Of a stretch of DNA of 64,000 nt, positions 8,412-16,602 are shown piece by piece. Origin of the DNA: Pseudoalteromonas phenolica (GTDB lineage: Bacteria; Pseudomonadota; Gammaproteobacteria; Enterobacterales; Alteromonadaceae); the NCBI RefSeq assembly GCF_001444405.1, contig NZ_CP013187.1, forward strand, positions 2,480,001 to 2,544,000. The letters are read 5' to 3'. The position numbers and the translations under genes are program-made. Below the pieces are notes generated by a model, which worked only from the letters and a program-made list of their open reading frames with translations, made no database searches and was not told the DNA's origin. How positions within the stretch are numbered: the first letter of the stretch is position 1; each line of letters begins with the position of its first letter.

Positions 8412-9905
8412 TTAAAGGTGTTGATTAAACCATTTTGTCGCTTCGTTAATTGATTCATTAACCTCTTCAACTTGATCATAGAAGCTAAATTGGTGATAAG
8501 GTGATTCCAATTCAGTGTCTATCCAATGTAGCTTCTTGTCACTTGCAGCAATATTTTCAAAATATTGCTTTGTATAGTGAGGTAATACTGCCCCATCGGA
8601 ATGCACCATTAAGGTTGGTGTTGTCAGCCCTTTTGCACTCGGCATAGGATCAAGTGTTAGCCAATCTTCCCATGTCATGACCGCAAATTTATCATCGCTC
8701 CACTGAGGTACCGCCCCTCTTTCAGGATTCAAATAATAGTCGTAAGGGCCATACATAGCAGCAGATTCGTCTGTAGTCGAAATACTTGGTATGTACTCAA
8801 TTTCTCCCGTTAGTTGGTATTTTTTCTTTGCTTGCTGGGCTTGCGTTACTTTTGCTTTCACGCCTGCTTCACCGCCATAAAACATTTTTACTGCCTCTGC
8901 ATCATGCAACCATGACGCAGCTGTTACCACGGATTTTATTCGGGTATCTTCAGACGCAGCCATTAAGGTGTACATTGCTCCTGCACAGATCCCAACTGCA
9001 CCTACTTTATCTTTGTCTACCATAGACAAAGTTTGAACAAAGCTTACTGCATGCTTAATATCAATCACCTTTTGCTTTGGATTCTCGTAAAAGCGCGTCT
9101 CTCCCTCACTTTCTCCAAAGTTTCTAAAATCGAAAGCCAATGCAACAAAGCCTTGTTGAGATAACTTTTCAGCATATAAGCCCGCCATTTGCTCTTTAAC
9201 CGTTGTCCAACTGCCTGATACAATAATCGCCGGATATGATTTATTAGCATCGAAATCTTTGGGTAAATACAGGTCGCCCACCACTTTTTCGCCTTCACTT
9301 AAAAACGATACTTTTTGCACTAATGACTTTGCATCATTACCTGAATTGCCAACTTGCTGCATTTGACTTACCTCTTGAAGAAAATTTAAGTTACCTTTTT
9401 GACCATGTGTGAGTAAGGTCATATCTGTTATCAGCCACTGTTCATCGACTTTTTGTAATTTATGAAAATAGCGACCATAAATATCCCAGTAAGGAATATT
9501 CTGAGCCGTGTGGCTGGCATAAACATGTGAATACATTTGTGCGTTATTGCCATCAATTTGAATATCAAAATTGCTCAAAAGGTGATGTGTCTCGACTTGA
9601 GCTAATAAGCTTTGCCAACCGCCCACCAAGTCTGTAGCTGCGACTTCACTGCCTGCTTGCCCTGTCATACTTGAATAATCCACAAATACCTTATCAGCAA
9701 AGTGACTTTGTGCAATTGACCACTGCTTGCTGTCAATTGCATTGACCATTTCAACAACCACTTGCTTCACCTGCTGCTGAGTTTCTAATTGCTCAAGACG
9801 ATGTATTTGTGACTGAGATAATGTATTTGCTTGGGTTTCATGAAATGAAAACAAGCTCAGTAGACATACTGAAATAGCACTGAGTTTATTAATGGGGGTT
9901 GTCAT
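8412..9905 (-). CDS. Secreted two-domain protein: SnoaL-like plus alpha/beta hydrolase
   Basis: The 497-residue protein has a signal peptide (cleavage near ETQA-NT), an N-terminal SnoaL/NTF2-like domain (about residues 35-165) and a C-terminal alpha/beta hydrolase domain of the dienelactone-hydrolase/YcjY type (about 195-497). The nucleophile elbow reads VGAVGICAGAMYTL, so a Cys occupies the place where Ser is usual; the likely acid Asp is in LMVHSDGA and the His in SPYHQFSF. Substrate is unknown. The ribosome site AGGAG precedes the ATG. Direct repeats at 9998-10039 upstream probably bind the adjacent AraC regulator, which would make this gene its target. Confidence 0.82.
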   Translation of the reverse strand: MTTPINKLSAISVCLLSLFSFHETQANTLSQSQIHRLEQLETQQQVKQVVVEMVNAIDSKQWSIAQSHFADKVFVDYSSMTGQAGSEVAATDLVGGWQSLLAQVETHHLLSNFDIQIDGNNAQMYSHVYASHTAQNIPYWDIYGRYFHKLQKVDEQWLITDMTLLTHGQKGNLNFLQEVSQMQQVGNSGNDAKSLVQKVSFLSEGEKVVGDLYLPKDFDANKSYPAIIVSGSWTTVKEQMAGLYAEKLSQQGFVALAFDFRNFGESEGETRFYENPKQKVIDIKHAVSFVQTLSMVDKDKVGAVGICAGAMYTLMAASEDTRIKSVVTAASWLHDAEAVKMFYGGEAGVKAKVTQAQQAKKKYQLTGEIEYIPSISTTDESAAMYGPYDYYLNPERGAVPQWSDDKFAVMTWEDWLTLDPMPSAKGLTTPTLMVHSDGAVLPHYTKQYFENIAASDKKLHWIDTELESPYHQFSFYDQVEEVNESINEATKWFNQHL

Positions 9906-9932
9906 ATGCTCACTCCTAATTAAACCTAAATA

Positions 9933-9952
9933 GCAAACTCAAACGAGTTTGC
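9933..9952 (-). promoter_or_regulatory. Inverted repeat in the hydrolase leader
   Basis: The perfect 8-bp arms GCAAACTC and GAGTTTGC flank AAAC, 28 bases before the hydrolase start codon. It lies downstream of the likely -10 element, so it may be an operator or an mRNA hairpin near the ribosome site. Confidence 0.45.
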
Positions 9953-9997
9953 TTTGAACTGGGTTTAGATTATCAACAGAGTGAAATCAGAGATTGC

Positions 9998-10039
9998 ACA
10001 ATACTGCTCGACGTTTAGAACAATATTGCTCGGCGTTTA
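9998..10039 (-). promoter_or_regulatory. Tandem direct repeats, likely AraC-regulator binding site
   Basis: Two 20-bp copies, ACAATACTGCTCGACGTTTA (9998-10017) and ACAATATTGCTCGGCGTTTA (10020-10039), match at 18 of 20 positions and repeat with a period of 22 bp, about two helical turns, as AraC-family half-sites often do. They end just upstream of a possible -10 (GATAAT on the minus strand, about 9969-9974) of the hydrolase gene and overlap the last codons of the AraC gene itself. Confidence 0.65.
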
Positions 10040-10942
10040 TTTGTTTACTTCTTTAATAAATTGGCCGGGAGTATTACCGAAATGAGATTTAAATACGCGC
10101 GTAAAATGTGACTGGTCATTAAAACCTAGCAAACCGCTTATTTCAGCAATATTTGGGTTATTATTTATCAGCAATTTTTTCGCAAGACTCATACGATAAT
10201 TTAATAAGTACTGGTATGGGGTGACATTCATGAGCTTCTTAAACTCTCTAAGAAAATAGAACTTACTACAATTAAGTAAATCAGCTAAGTCATCAACATG
10301 TATGGTTTCGCTCACATGGTTTTCAATGTATCTATCTATTTTTTCTATATGATGCTGAGTTAACTTAGATTGATTAACCCGCTCTTCTTGTAAGTCTTTA
10401 AAGTTCGAGTAATTCGTAATGTAATGATTCGCTAATAGAGCAATCAGATTATGAAGGAAAACCCGCCCATTTCTGCCTTTATTTTTTGCCTCTAAAACAA
10501 AGAGTTCCATGATCCCTTTAATTGTTTCATCTTCTACATTGTAATTGTTTAAGAACTGTAACTGCTTACCTTTTAAATCAAGCGGGCAATGCTGCAAAAA
10601 GGTCTGCTCATCAATCGCTAAAATCAAAAAGAAACAAGGTTCTGAAATATTATGGGTGAAGGGCGTTTTTGGTGGGTTAATCCATATATTGCCCGGTGTT
10701 GTTTTTAGCGCTGTCACACCTACATCTGTCGACACCTGCCAACTCAAATCTTTTTCTAGCGCCAAAGCAAAATAAAAATAAGGGGTATAAACATTACTCG
10801 GGTAAAAATGTGGCGACGAACCTTTTTCGAGCACCACTTCAGCACAGTTCAAAGCAGCGCCGGAAAACTCAATATCTAGCACGTCACCACAGTCAGACAA
10901 ATGATGATTTTCATAATCATAGAACTTCAGCTCAGAACGCAT
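10037..10942 (-). CDS. AraC family transcriptional regulator
   Basis: The 301-residue protein has an N-terminal cupin-like sensing domain (about 30-150) and a C-terminal AraC/XylS DNA-binding domain (about 195-300) with both helix-turn-helix motifs: DDLADLLNCSKFYFLREFKK and ISGLLGFNDQSHFTRVFKSH, the second being the classical AraC signature. It is the third gene in a leftward run behind a di-heme peroxidase and a chemoreceptor (gap of 29 bases to the chemoreceptor). The tandem direct repeats at its 3' end, in front of the hydrolase gene, are the obvious binding-site candidate. Inducer unknown. Confidence 0.92.
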   Translation of the reverse strand: MRSELKFYDYENHHLSDCGDVLDIEFSGAALNCAEVVLEKGSSPHFYPSNVYTPYFYFALALEKDLSWQVSTDVGVTALKTTPGNIWINPPKTPFTHNISEPCFFLILAIDEQTFLQHCPLDLKGKQLQFLNNYNVEDETIKGIMELFVLEAKNKGRNGRVFLHNLIALLANHYITNYSNFKDLQEERVNQSKLTQHHIEKIDRYIENHVSETIHVDDLADLLNCSKFYFLREFKKLMNVTPYQYLLNYRMSLAKKLLINNNPNIAEISGLLGFNDQSHFTRVFKSHFGNTPGQFIKEVNK

Positions 10943-10971
10943 TGCTATTTACTCCAAGGCTACTAATTCAA

Positions 10972-12576
10972 TCAGCATAACTTAAATTCACCCACTTTGG
11001 CTTCAACTCGCAGCATTGAGGCAATCACTTCGCTACTATTATTTTGCAGGTGCAAGCTCCCCTGTGCTGTGTCATCAGCAATATTCACAATACTGCTTAA
11101 GAACTGATTAACATGATTAATGGCTTTATCTTGTTGCTTAGTATGTTCGCTCACGACATCACTGGTAGACTTAATATCCCCAGCTCGGTTTAATATTTGT
11201 TCAAGTGCAACAGCCAACTGCTGGTTTTTGTCAGCACATACCCTTGCTTCTTCTCTACCTTGCTCCATCATGTCTTTTGCCATGGCAGCTTGCTGCTGGA
11301 TTTTAGAGACAGTCTTTTGAATATTCAGTGTAGACTCTTGCGTTTTCATTGCTAAGTTACGAACTTCATCAGCAACCACTGAGAACCCTCGCCCCGCCTC
11401 GCCTGCTCGTGCGGCTTCAATGGCTGCATTGAGAGCTAATAAATTGGTTTGCTCTGCAATCGTCTCTATGACTTCTAATACACTCCCTATCTCACTACTT
11501 GAATGGCTTAACTCAAAAATGACATCACTGGCTTGCTCTACTTTATTTGCTAGTCCTAACATATCTTGATGGGTTTGATTGATTAAGCAGACGCCTTGTT
11601 CGGTATCTTGATAGATATTGCCTGCTTGCTGCTGTGCTTGTTGGCTGGAATCGCTGACTGATGATACAGACAAAATAACCTGCTCCATGGCAGTGCTTAT
11701 GCTTTCTATTTTATTTTTTTGCTCAGAGGTACCTTCTTGAGTTTGTTGAGAAATAGCTGAAAACTCATGTACTTTTTGTTGAGTTTGAGAGACCGACTCG
11801 CTGATAGCTAAAACTGATTGATGTACTTTTTCTATGAAAAGGTTAAATTCCGATGACAATTGACCGACTTCATCTTGCCTCTGGATCGTTAAACGACGAG
11901 TGAGGTCGCCATCACCACGCGCTAATTCAACTACGGCATCTTTCAAATTGAGTAAAGGCTTAAGCAAACCCGACGTTAAAAAGAACACAGAAACTATCGC
12001 CACTAACGCGATCACCGACAATAATATAAACACACTCAACATCTGCGCATCTATATCACTTGTCACTTGCTCTGCAAGCTGCTGCGCAGAAGCTTGCGTC
12101 TCGTTTGCAAGCTTAGTTAAGCGAGTTTGGATATCTGTTTCAAGAGAGTTTAACACCCTTAAATCTAGGAGTGCGCTCTGCGCACCACCTGAAAGATGAT
12201 GCTTTGTTTGCGCAAACCATTGCTCTGATAAAGTTAAAATTTCAGAACTTAGTTCCATCGCGCTTTCTGTTAAGCTGCTCGCTTTGGCCTGACTTAGATG
12301 CGATTCAAACTCAGATTGAAAATGGGCAAACTCAGCTGCAACTTGCTCACTATTTCTAGGTGTTTTAAAAGCCAGTACATCAGCAGAAAAATTGCTTGCC
12401 TGTCTAAAAATATTGGCAGCTGCGCTTGAGCTATTAACGGCATTTAAAGGCTGATTAAACGCAAATATGGTTTGCTCACCTTGCTTGTGTAATGCATACG
12501 TTAAATACAAACATAATGCAGAAAATACCACGAGCAAGGTTATAAAGCTGGCTAGAAGTTTATGTCGTATTGTCAT
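10972..12576 (-). CDS. Methyl-accepting chemotaxis protein
   Basis: This 534-residue chemoreceptor has a first transmembrane helix at about residues 7-28, a periplasmic helical sensing region (about 30-185), a second helix (about 186-207), a HAMP domain (KPLLNLKDAVVELARGDGDL and following) and a long cytoplasmic coiled coil carrying the conserved tip, IAEQTNLLALNAAIEAARAG then GRGFSVVADEVRNLA. It would signal through CheW/CheA to control swimming. No C-terminal CheR-binding pentapeptide is seen. It starts 9 bases after the di-heme peroxidase stop codon, so the two genes are almost certainly one transcript. Confidence 0.94.
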   Translation of the reverse strand: MTIRHKLLASFITLLVVFSALCLYLTYALHKQGEQTIFAFNQPLNAVNSSSAAANIFRQASNFSADVLAFKTPRNSEQVAAEFAHFQSEFESHLSQAKASSLTESAMELSSEILTLSEQWFAQTKHHLSGGAQSALLDLRVLNSLETDIQTRLTKLANETQASAQQLAEQVTSDIDAQMLSVFILLSVIALVAIVSVFFLTSGLLKPLLNLKDAVVELARGDGDLTRRLTIQRQDEVGQLSSEFNLFIEKVHQSVLAISESVSQTQQKVHEFSAISQQTQEGTSEQKNKIESISTAMEQVILSVSSVSDSSQQAQQQAGNIYQDTEQGVCLINQTHQDMLGLANKVEQASDVIFELSHSSSEIGSVLEVIETIAEQTNLLALNAAIEAARAGEAGRGFSVVADEVRNLAMKTQESTLNIQKTVSKIQQQAAMAKDMMEQGREEARVCADKNQQLAVALEQILNRAGDIKSTSDVVSEHTKQQDKAINHVNQFLSSIVNIADDTAQGSLHLQNNSSEVIASMLRVEAKVGEFKLC

Positions 12577-12585
12577 CTTGCTCTC

Positions 12586-13590
12586 CTAAAGCGGTAAAAT
12601 GGGTAGGCTAACCGCTGCATCTCGACCGGTTAAGGTCATCAGAAATGCCTCGAGATCATCGAGTTCAGAAAGCGTCAGCGGGACTGGCTTCATTAGCTCA
12701 GAGAGGCTATCACGACGGATCCCCCCAGATATGTAGTGCACTAAAACACTTCTCAAATCTTTGAATTGACCTTGATGCATATAGGGTGCGCGCTGACTGA
12801 TATTCCTAAGACTTGGCGTTTTAAATGCAAATGCATCTTTCGCTAAACCTGTCAGCTTGCCTTTGCCTTTATCGGCAGTCTGTAAGCCAATATCGTGAAA
12901 CTTATTGTCGGTAAAATTCCAACCACTATGGCAGCTTGCACATTCAGCTTTACCATTAAACAATGCAAAACCACGCTTTGCCGATTCTGATATGGCACTC
13001 TCATTCCCTTCGACCCAAAGATCAAACGGTGCTTGCCCTGAAACTATGGTTCGCTCAAAAGTCGCAATCGCTTTACGAATATTTTTACTATTAATCCCCT
13101 CTTGAGGAAACACTCTCTGAAACCACGCTTGATAACTTTGTACCTCAGATAAGCGGCGCACCGCTTCGTCTATAGGTAAGTTCATTTCTACCGCGCTCTC
13201 AATCGGCCCCAAAGCTTGTTCTTCAAGCGTGCGTGCTCGACCATCCCAAAAAAAAGAAGACCCCCAAGCCATATTAATAATGGTCGGTGAGTGTCTATCT
13301 AAATGAGAGTTTTGCGCACCAATAGAGGTCGCCGTCGCATCCTCCCAGCCAAAACTTGGGTTATGACAAGTGGCACACGTCATATTGTGATTTTTGCTCA
13401 GCCTTGGATCAAAGAATAGCATTTTTCCTAAAGCCGCTTTTTCAACCGAATATGGGTTATCAGCAGGAAATGGAATAGAAGATGGCCTTTTATATTCTGC
13501 TTTTAAAGAACTTGCATTCGCCAATAACCCCACGCTTAATAGCATCAAAAAACTTATCCCTTTCAATGCTGTATATTTGATATTACCCAT
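12586..13590 (-). CDS. Di-heme cytochrome c peroxidase (CcpA/MauG superfamily)
   Basis: The 334-residue periplasmic protein has a signal peptide (about 1-31) and two c-type heme sites, CATCH (in MTCATCHNPSFGWEDA, about residue 73) and CASCH (in AECASCHSGWNF, about residue 220). Members reduce hydrogen peroxide or, in the MauG branch, oxidise protein or small-molecule substrates. Conserved SPTIINMAWGSSFFWDGR and LRNISQRAPYMHQG regions are present. It leads an apparent operon with the chemoreceptor (9-base gap) and AraC gene, an unusual partnership suggesting the peroxidase's substrate or product is also sensed for taxis (inference). Confidence 0.9.
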   Translation of the reverse strand: MGNIKYTALKGISFLMLLSVGLLANASSLKAEYKRPSSIPFPADNPYSVEKAALGKMLFFDPRLSKNHNMTCATCHNPSFGWEDATATSIGAQNSHLDRHSPTIINMAWGSSFFWDGRARTLEEQALGPIESAVEMNLPIDEAVRRLSEVQSYQAWFQRVFPQEGINSKNIRKAIATFERTIVSGQAPFDLWVEGNESAISESAKRGFALFNGKAECASCHSGWNFTDNKFHDIGLQTADKGKGKLTGLAKDAFAFKTPSLRNISQRAPYMHQGQFKDLRSVLVHYISGGIRRDSLSELMKPVPLTLSELDDLEAFLMTLTGRDAAVSLPILPL

Positions 13591-13706
13591 ATTTCTTGTC
13601 CATTATGAATTGCATAGGGTAAAAGACAGGACAAAACGAGAATAAATTTCATCAAAACAAAATAAGTTCACATGTTCTTAACAAAAATGCCTATCTCAAA
13701 CATGCG

Positions 13707-13738
13707 CAAAAGGGCAAACAATTACGTATGCCCTTTTG
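13707..13738 (-). terminator. Possible terminator downstream of the MFS gene
   Basis: A perfect 10-bp stem CAAAAGGGCA/TGCCCTTTTG with a 12-nt loop lies 39 bases past the MFS stop. The T-tract is partly within the stem, and the flank is not T-rich, so this is tentative. Confidence 0.45.
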
Positions 13739-13777
13739 AAGTTAACGTGTCTCAAACCAGTAGCATTTCTCTAACGG

Positions 13778-14968
13778 TTAGACCACACATTTTTCGGCGC
13801 GGTTATCTAAATAACCTGAGAAACGAGTTAGTGCGAATGCCAACACCACAATTGCTGCACCTATCCAAGCTGTATCTGTTAAAGCCATGTCTTCAACAAT
13901 GACACCACCCACAACAGAACCAAATGCGATGCCAACATTAAATGCTGCAATATTGAGTCCTGATGCAACATCCACAGCGTTTGGGGTGTGCTTCTCTGCC
14001 AATTGCACCACATAAACTTGCAGGCCAGGCACATTACCAAATGCAAATGCGCCCCAAATTAAAACGGTCAACACTGCACCTATTTGGCTTTGCGCTGTGA
14101 AAGTAAAGACCAATAAAACCAATGCCAGTGCAGAAAATATGAGTTGCAATGCTTTGACAGGACCCATTTTGTCAGCAAGCTTACCACCCCAAATGTTACC
14201 CACTGCCACTGAAACGCCATAAACCAGCATGATCCAACCAATTGAACTTGAAGCGAAACCCGATACTTGCTCTAAAATTGGTGCTAAATATGTGAATGCC
14301 ACAAATGTGCCGCCATACCCAACTGCTGTCATCGCATACACAAGTAGTAGCCTTGGTTGTGTTAACACTTTTAATTGATCCGTTATTTTCGCAGGTGCAG
14401 ACTGCTTGAGATTTTTTGGTACCAAAATAGCACTGCCGATCAACGCAATTAAGCCAAGTACTGATACCACTAAAAACGTCGCTCGCCAGCCCAGCTCTTG
14501 CCCTATCCAAGTGCCCAGCGGCACACCGGTTACAAGCGCAACCGTTAAACCTGTAAACATAATGGCAATGGCGCTGGCTTCTTTGTCTTTACTCACTAGG
14601 CTTGTAGCTATGGTTGAGCCAATTGAGAAAAATACCCCATGGGCTAAGCCTGTGAGAATACGCGCTGTGATTAAAGACTCATAGCTAGGTGCTTGCCACG
14701 CTAACAAATTGCCCGCCACAAACAGTGCCATTAATGTCAGCAATACCAACTTGCGGTCCCACCTTCCTGTCAGTGCAGTTAATACGGGCGCACCAACTGC
14801 AACACCCAGCGCATATAAGCTCACCAATAAACCCGCAGAAGGTAAAGACACGCCCAAGTCTGCAGCTATGGTCGGCACCAAACCGACAATCACAAACTCA
14901 GTGGTGCCAATTGCAAAAGCACTGAGAGTCAGCGCGAATAAAGCCAAAGGCATAATTAGATTCCTCAC
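13778..14968 (-). CDS. MFS transporter, DHA1-type exporter (YdhP-like)
   Basis: The 396-residue protein has twelve predicted transmembrane helices and the features of the DHA1 drug/metabolite exporter family. Its N-terminus (FAIGTTEFVIVGLVPTIAADL) and the motif LTGRWDRKLVLL between helices 2 and 3 closely resemble E. coli YdhP/AraJ-like proteins. The cargo cannot be predicted. It is transcribed divergently from a LysR gene across a 98-bp region containing a 31-bp imperfect palindrome, a typical arrangement in which the LysR protein controls the exporter in response to a small molecule. Confidence 0.88.
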   Translation of the reverse strand: MRNLIMPLALFALTLSAFAIGTTEFVIVGLVPTIAADLGVSLPSAGLLVSLYALGVAVGAPVLTALTGRWDRKLVLLTLMALFVAGNLLAWQAPSYESLITARILTGLAHGVFFSIGSTIATSLVSKDKEASAIAIMFTGLTVALVTGVPLGTWIGQELGWRATFLVVSVLGLIALIGSAILVPKNLKQSAPAKITDQLKVLTQPRLLLVYAMTAVGYGGTFVAFTYLAPILEQVSGFASSSIGWIMLVYGVSVAVGNIWGGKLADKMGPVKALQLIFSALALVLLVFTFTAQSQIGAVLTVLIWGAFAFGNVPGLQVYVVQLAEKHTPNAVDVASGLNIAAFNVGIAFGSVVGGVIVEDMALTDTAWIGAAIVVLAFALTRFSGYLDNRAEKCVV

Positions 14969-15017
14969 ATAATTAAAGTGAGGGTATTTTGGAGAAAATT
15001 TAAATTGACAAAAACAG

Positions 15018-15048
15018 CAATAATCTCAAAATACTTTTGTGATTATTG
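15018..15048. promoter_or_regulatory. Imperfect 31-bp palindrome, likely LysR operator
   Basis: The arms CAATAATC and GATTATTG (15018-15025 and 15041-15048) are perfect inverted repeats, and the inner bases extend the symmetry to 13 of 15 positions per arm. The site lies in the divergent promoter region between the MFS exporter and the LysR gene, 18 bases before the LysR start. Confidence 0.65.
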
Positions 15049-15066
15049 TAAAAGTGAACATGTAAA

Positions 15067-15951
15067 ATGGCACAACCAAAGACTGAAGATTTAGAAATAT
15101 TTGTGACTGTGGCCGAGTCTCAGAGCTTTACCCTTGCTGCCAACTTTCATAATACGCAAGTCGCCAAGATCTCCCGCGCAATTGCCCGATTAGAAAGCAT
15201 ATTAAATGTCACGTTGTTTAACAGAACCACTAGAAAAATTGATTTAACCGAAGATGGGCAAACATTTTTAACTTTTGCAAAACAAAGCCTCGCTATTTTA
15301 TCAGAAGGCACTGCGGCACTCAGTGTAAATAAGCGCTCTCCCAATGGTCCACTTAGAGTGGATGCGGCTAGCCCTTTTATGTTCCATCAAATAATCCCTT
15401 GGGTTAAAGCATTTAAACAAGCGTATCCTCAGATCCAGCTAGAGCTGATCACCCACGAGAATATTGTTGATCTCATTGAGAAAAAGACTGATGTGGCTAT
15501 TCGCATTGGCCGACTGTCTGATTCAAACCTGTATGCGAAAAAGCTAGGAACCAGCCCATTACGCATTGTTGCAAGTCCTGAATACCTTGATGAATGCGGA
15601 ACACCTAAAAACAGCCATGAACTCTCGGCGCATACCCTTATCGGTTTTGCAGAAGCACCTAAACTCAATAACTGGCCTTTGAAAGAGCCTGCACGCATAA
15701 AACCAAGTTTATTTGCTAGTAACGGCGAATCTGTAAGACAGCTGACCCTAGCTGGTAATGGTCTGTCTCTGCTTTCAAACTTTATGGTGCACGACGACCT
15801 AAGATCAGGGCGTTTAGTTGAAGTGCTCCCTAGTGCTTTGCAAACTCCGAATCCAAGAGAAGAAATCCATGCGGTGTATTATAAAAACTCCAGTGTCTCG
15901 GCACGTATAAACGCTTTTATCGACTTTTTCTCACCGAGACTCACTCTATAA
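15067..15951 (+). CDS. LysR family transcriptional regulator
   Basis: The 294-residue protein has a winged helix-turn-helix N-terminus (about 1-65: FVTVAESQSFTLAANFHNTQ, then LFNRTTRKIDLTEDG) and a LysR substrate-binding domain (about 90-290). It belongs to the large subgroup with RTTRKxxLT after the recognition helix. It is divergent from the MFS exporter at 13778, and the palindrome between them is the likely site for autoregulation and exporter control. The effector is not predictable. Confidence 0.92.
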   Translation: MAQPKTEDLEIFVTVAESQSFTLAANFHNTQVAKISRAIARLESILNVTLFNRTTRKIDLTEDGQTFLTFAKQSLAILSEGTAALSVNKRSPNGPLRVDAASPFMFHQIIPWVKAFKQAYPQIQLELITHENIVDLIEKKTDVAIRIGRLSDSNLYAKKLGTSPLRIVASPEYLDECGTPKNSHELSAHTLIGFAEAPKLNNWPLKEPARIKPSLFASNGESVRQLTLAGNGLSLLSNFMVHDDLRSGRLVEVLPSALQTPNPREEIHAVYYKNSSVSARINAFIDFFSPRLTL

Positions 15952-15983
15952 TTAAACCGACCTTAAATTAGACCGGGTTTAAA

Positions 15984-16424
15984 TTAGACAGAGCTTAGCA
16001 AAATACTGGTTTCAGAATTCAGTACCCCGTCAATGGCTCTCACCTCTCGAAGCACTAAATCAAATTCTTGTAGGTTCGAAGTCTGAATTTCTGCGATTAG
16101 ATCCCACGCGCCATTGGTGGTGTGCATTTTTAACAGCTGCGGGATACCCCGTAACTTTTGAATAACTTGAGTCGTCGATTTGCCTACGACTTCGATCATC
16201 ATCACCGCTTTAATGGCATCTGTTTCGATTTGCTCATGGGCGCGAATGGTGAAGCCTAAAATTGCCCCACTACTTACCAGCCTATCTAAGCGGTTTTGTA
16301 CTGTACCACGCGATACGCCGAGTATTTTTGCAAGTTTTGCCACAGGCGCTCTGGCGTCACTTTTTAAAATGGCGACCAGCTCTTTATCGATGGCATCAAA
16401 CAGATAAGGTTTTCGATTATCCAA
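15984..16424 (-). CDS. Lrp/AsnC family regulator
   Basis: The 146-residue protein has an N-terminal helix-turn-helix (about 8-60: LAKILGVSRGTVQNRLDRL) and a C-terminal RAM ligand-binding domain (about 68-142). Lrp/AsnC proteins sense amino acids and usually control amino-acid transport or catabolism. It is divergent from the ornithine cyclodeaminase gene, which makes control of the downstream cyclodeaminase-CtlX-symporter group likely. An inverted repeat at 16470-16498 just upstream is a candidate site for autoregulation. Confidence 0.92.
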   Translation of the reverse strand: MDNRKPYLFDAIDKELVAILKSDARAPVAKLAKILGVSRGTVQNRLDRLVSSGAILGFTIRAHEQIETDAIKAVMMIEVVGKSTTQVIQKLRGIPQLLKMHTTNGAWDLIAEIQTSNLQEFDLVLREVRAIDGVLNSETSILLSSV

Positions 16425-16469
16425 AATTACTCTCCATTAAATTAACCCTTTACTCAGCCGTTAAAATAT

Positions 16470-16498
16470 CACTTTGCTTACAAAGAGCTAGCAAAGTG
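16470..16498. promoter_or_regulatory. Inverted repeat upstream of the Lrp gene
   Basis: Perfect 8-bp arms CACTTTGC (16470-16477) and GCAAAGTG (16491-16498) are separated by 13 bases, 45 bp before the Lrp start codon and in the shared promoter region with ornithine cyclodeaminase. Confidence 0.5.
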
Positions 16499-16602
16499 CC
16501 AAAAATTAACGCAAAAAGCATCATATTTTGACATTTAGTTTAGCTCAACTCATTTCTATTATTTGCTTAAGTTCAAAGTCCAAGTTTAACTAGGTAGTAA
16601 AA

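Noticed and set aside
14196..14510. 104-codon frame within the MFS gene on the same strand
   Set aside because: It is out of frame with a clear twelve-helix transporter and lacks any family features.
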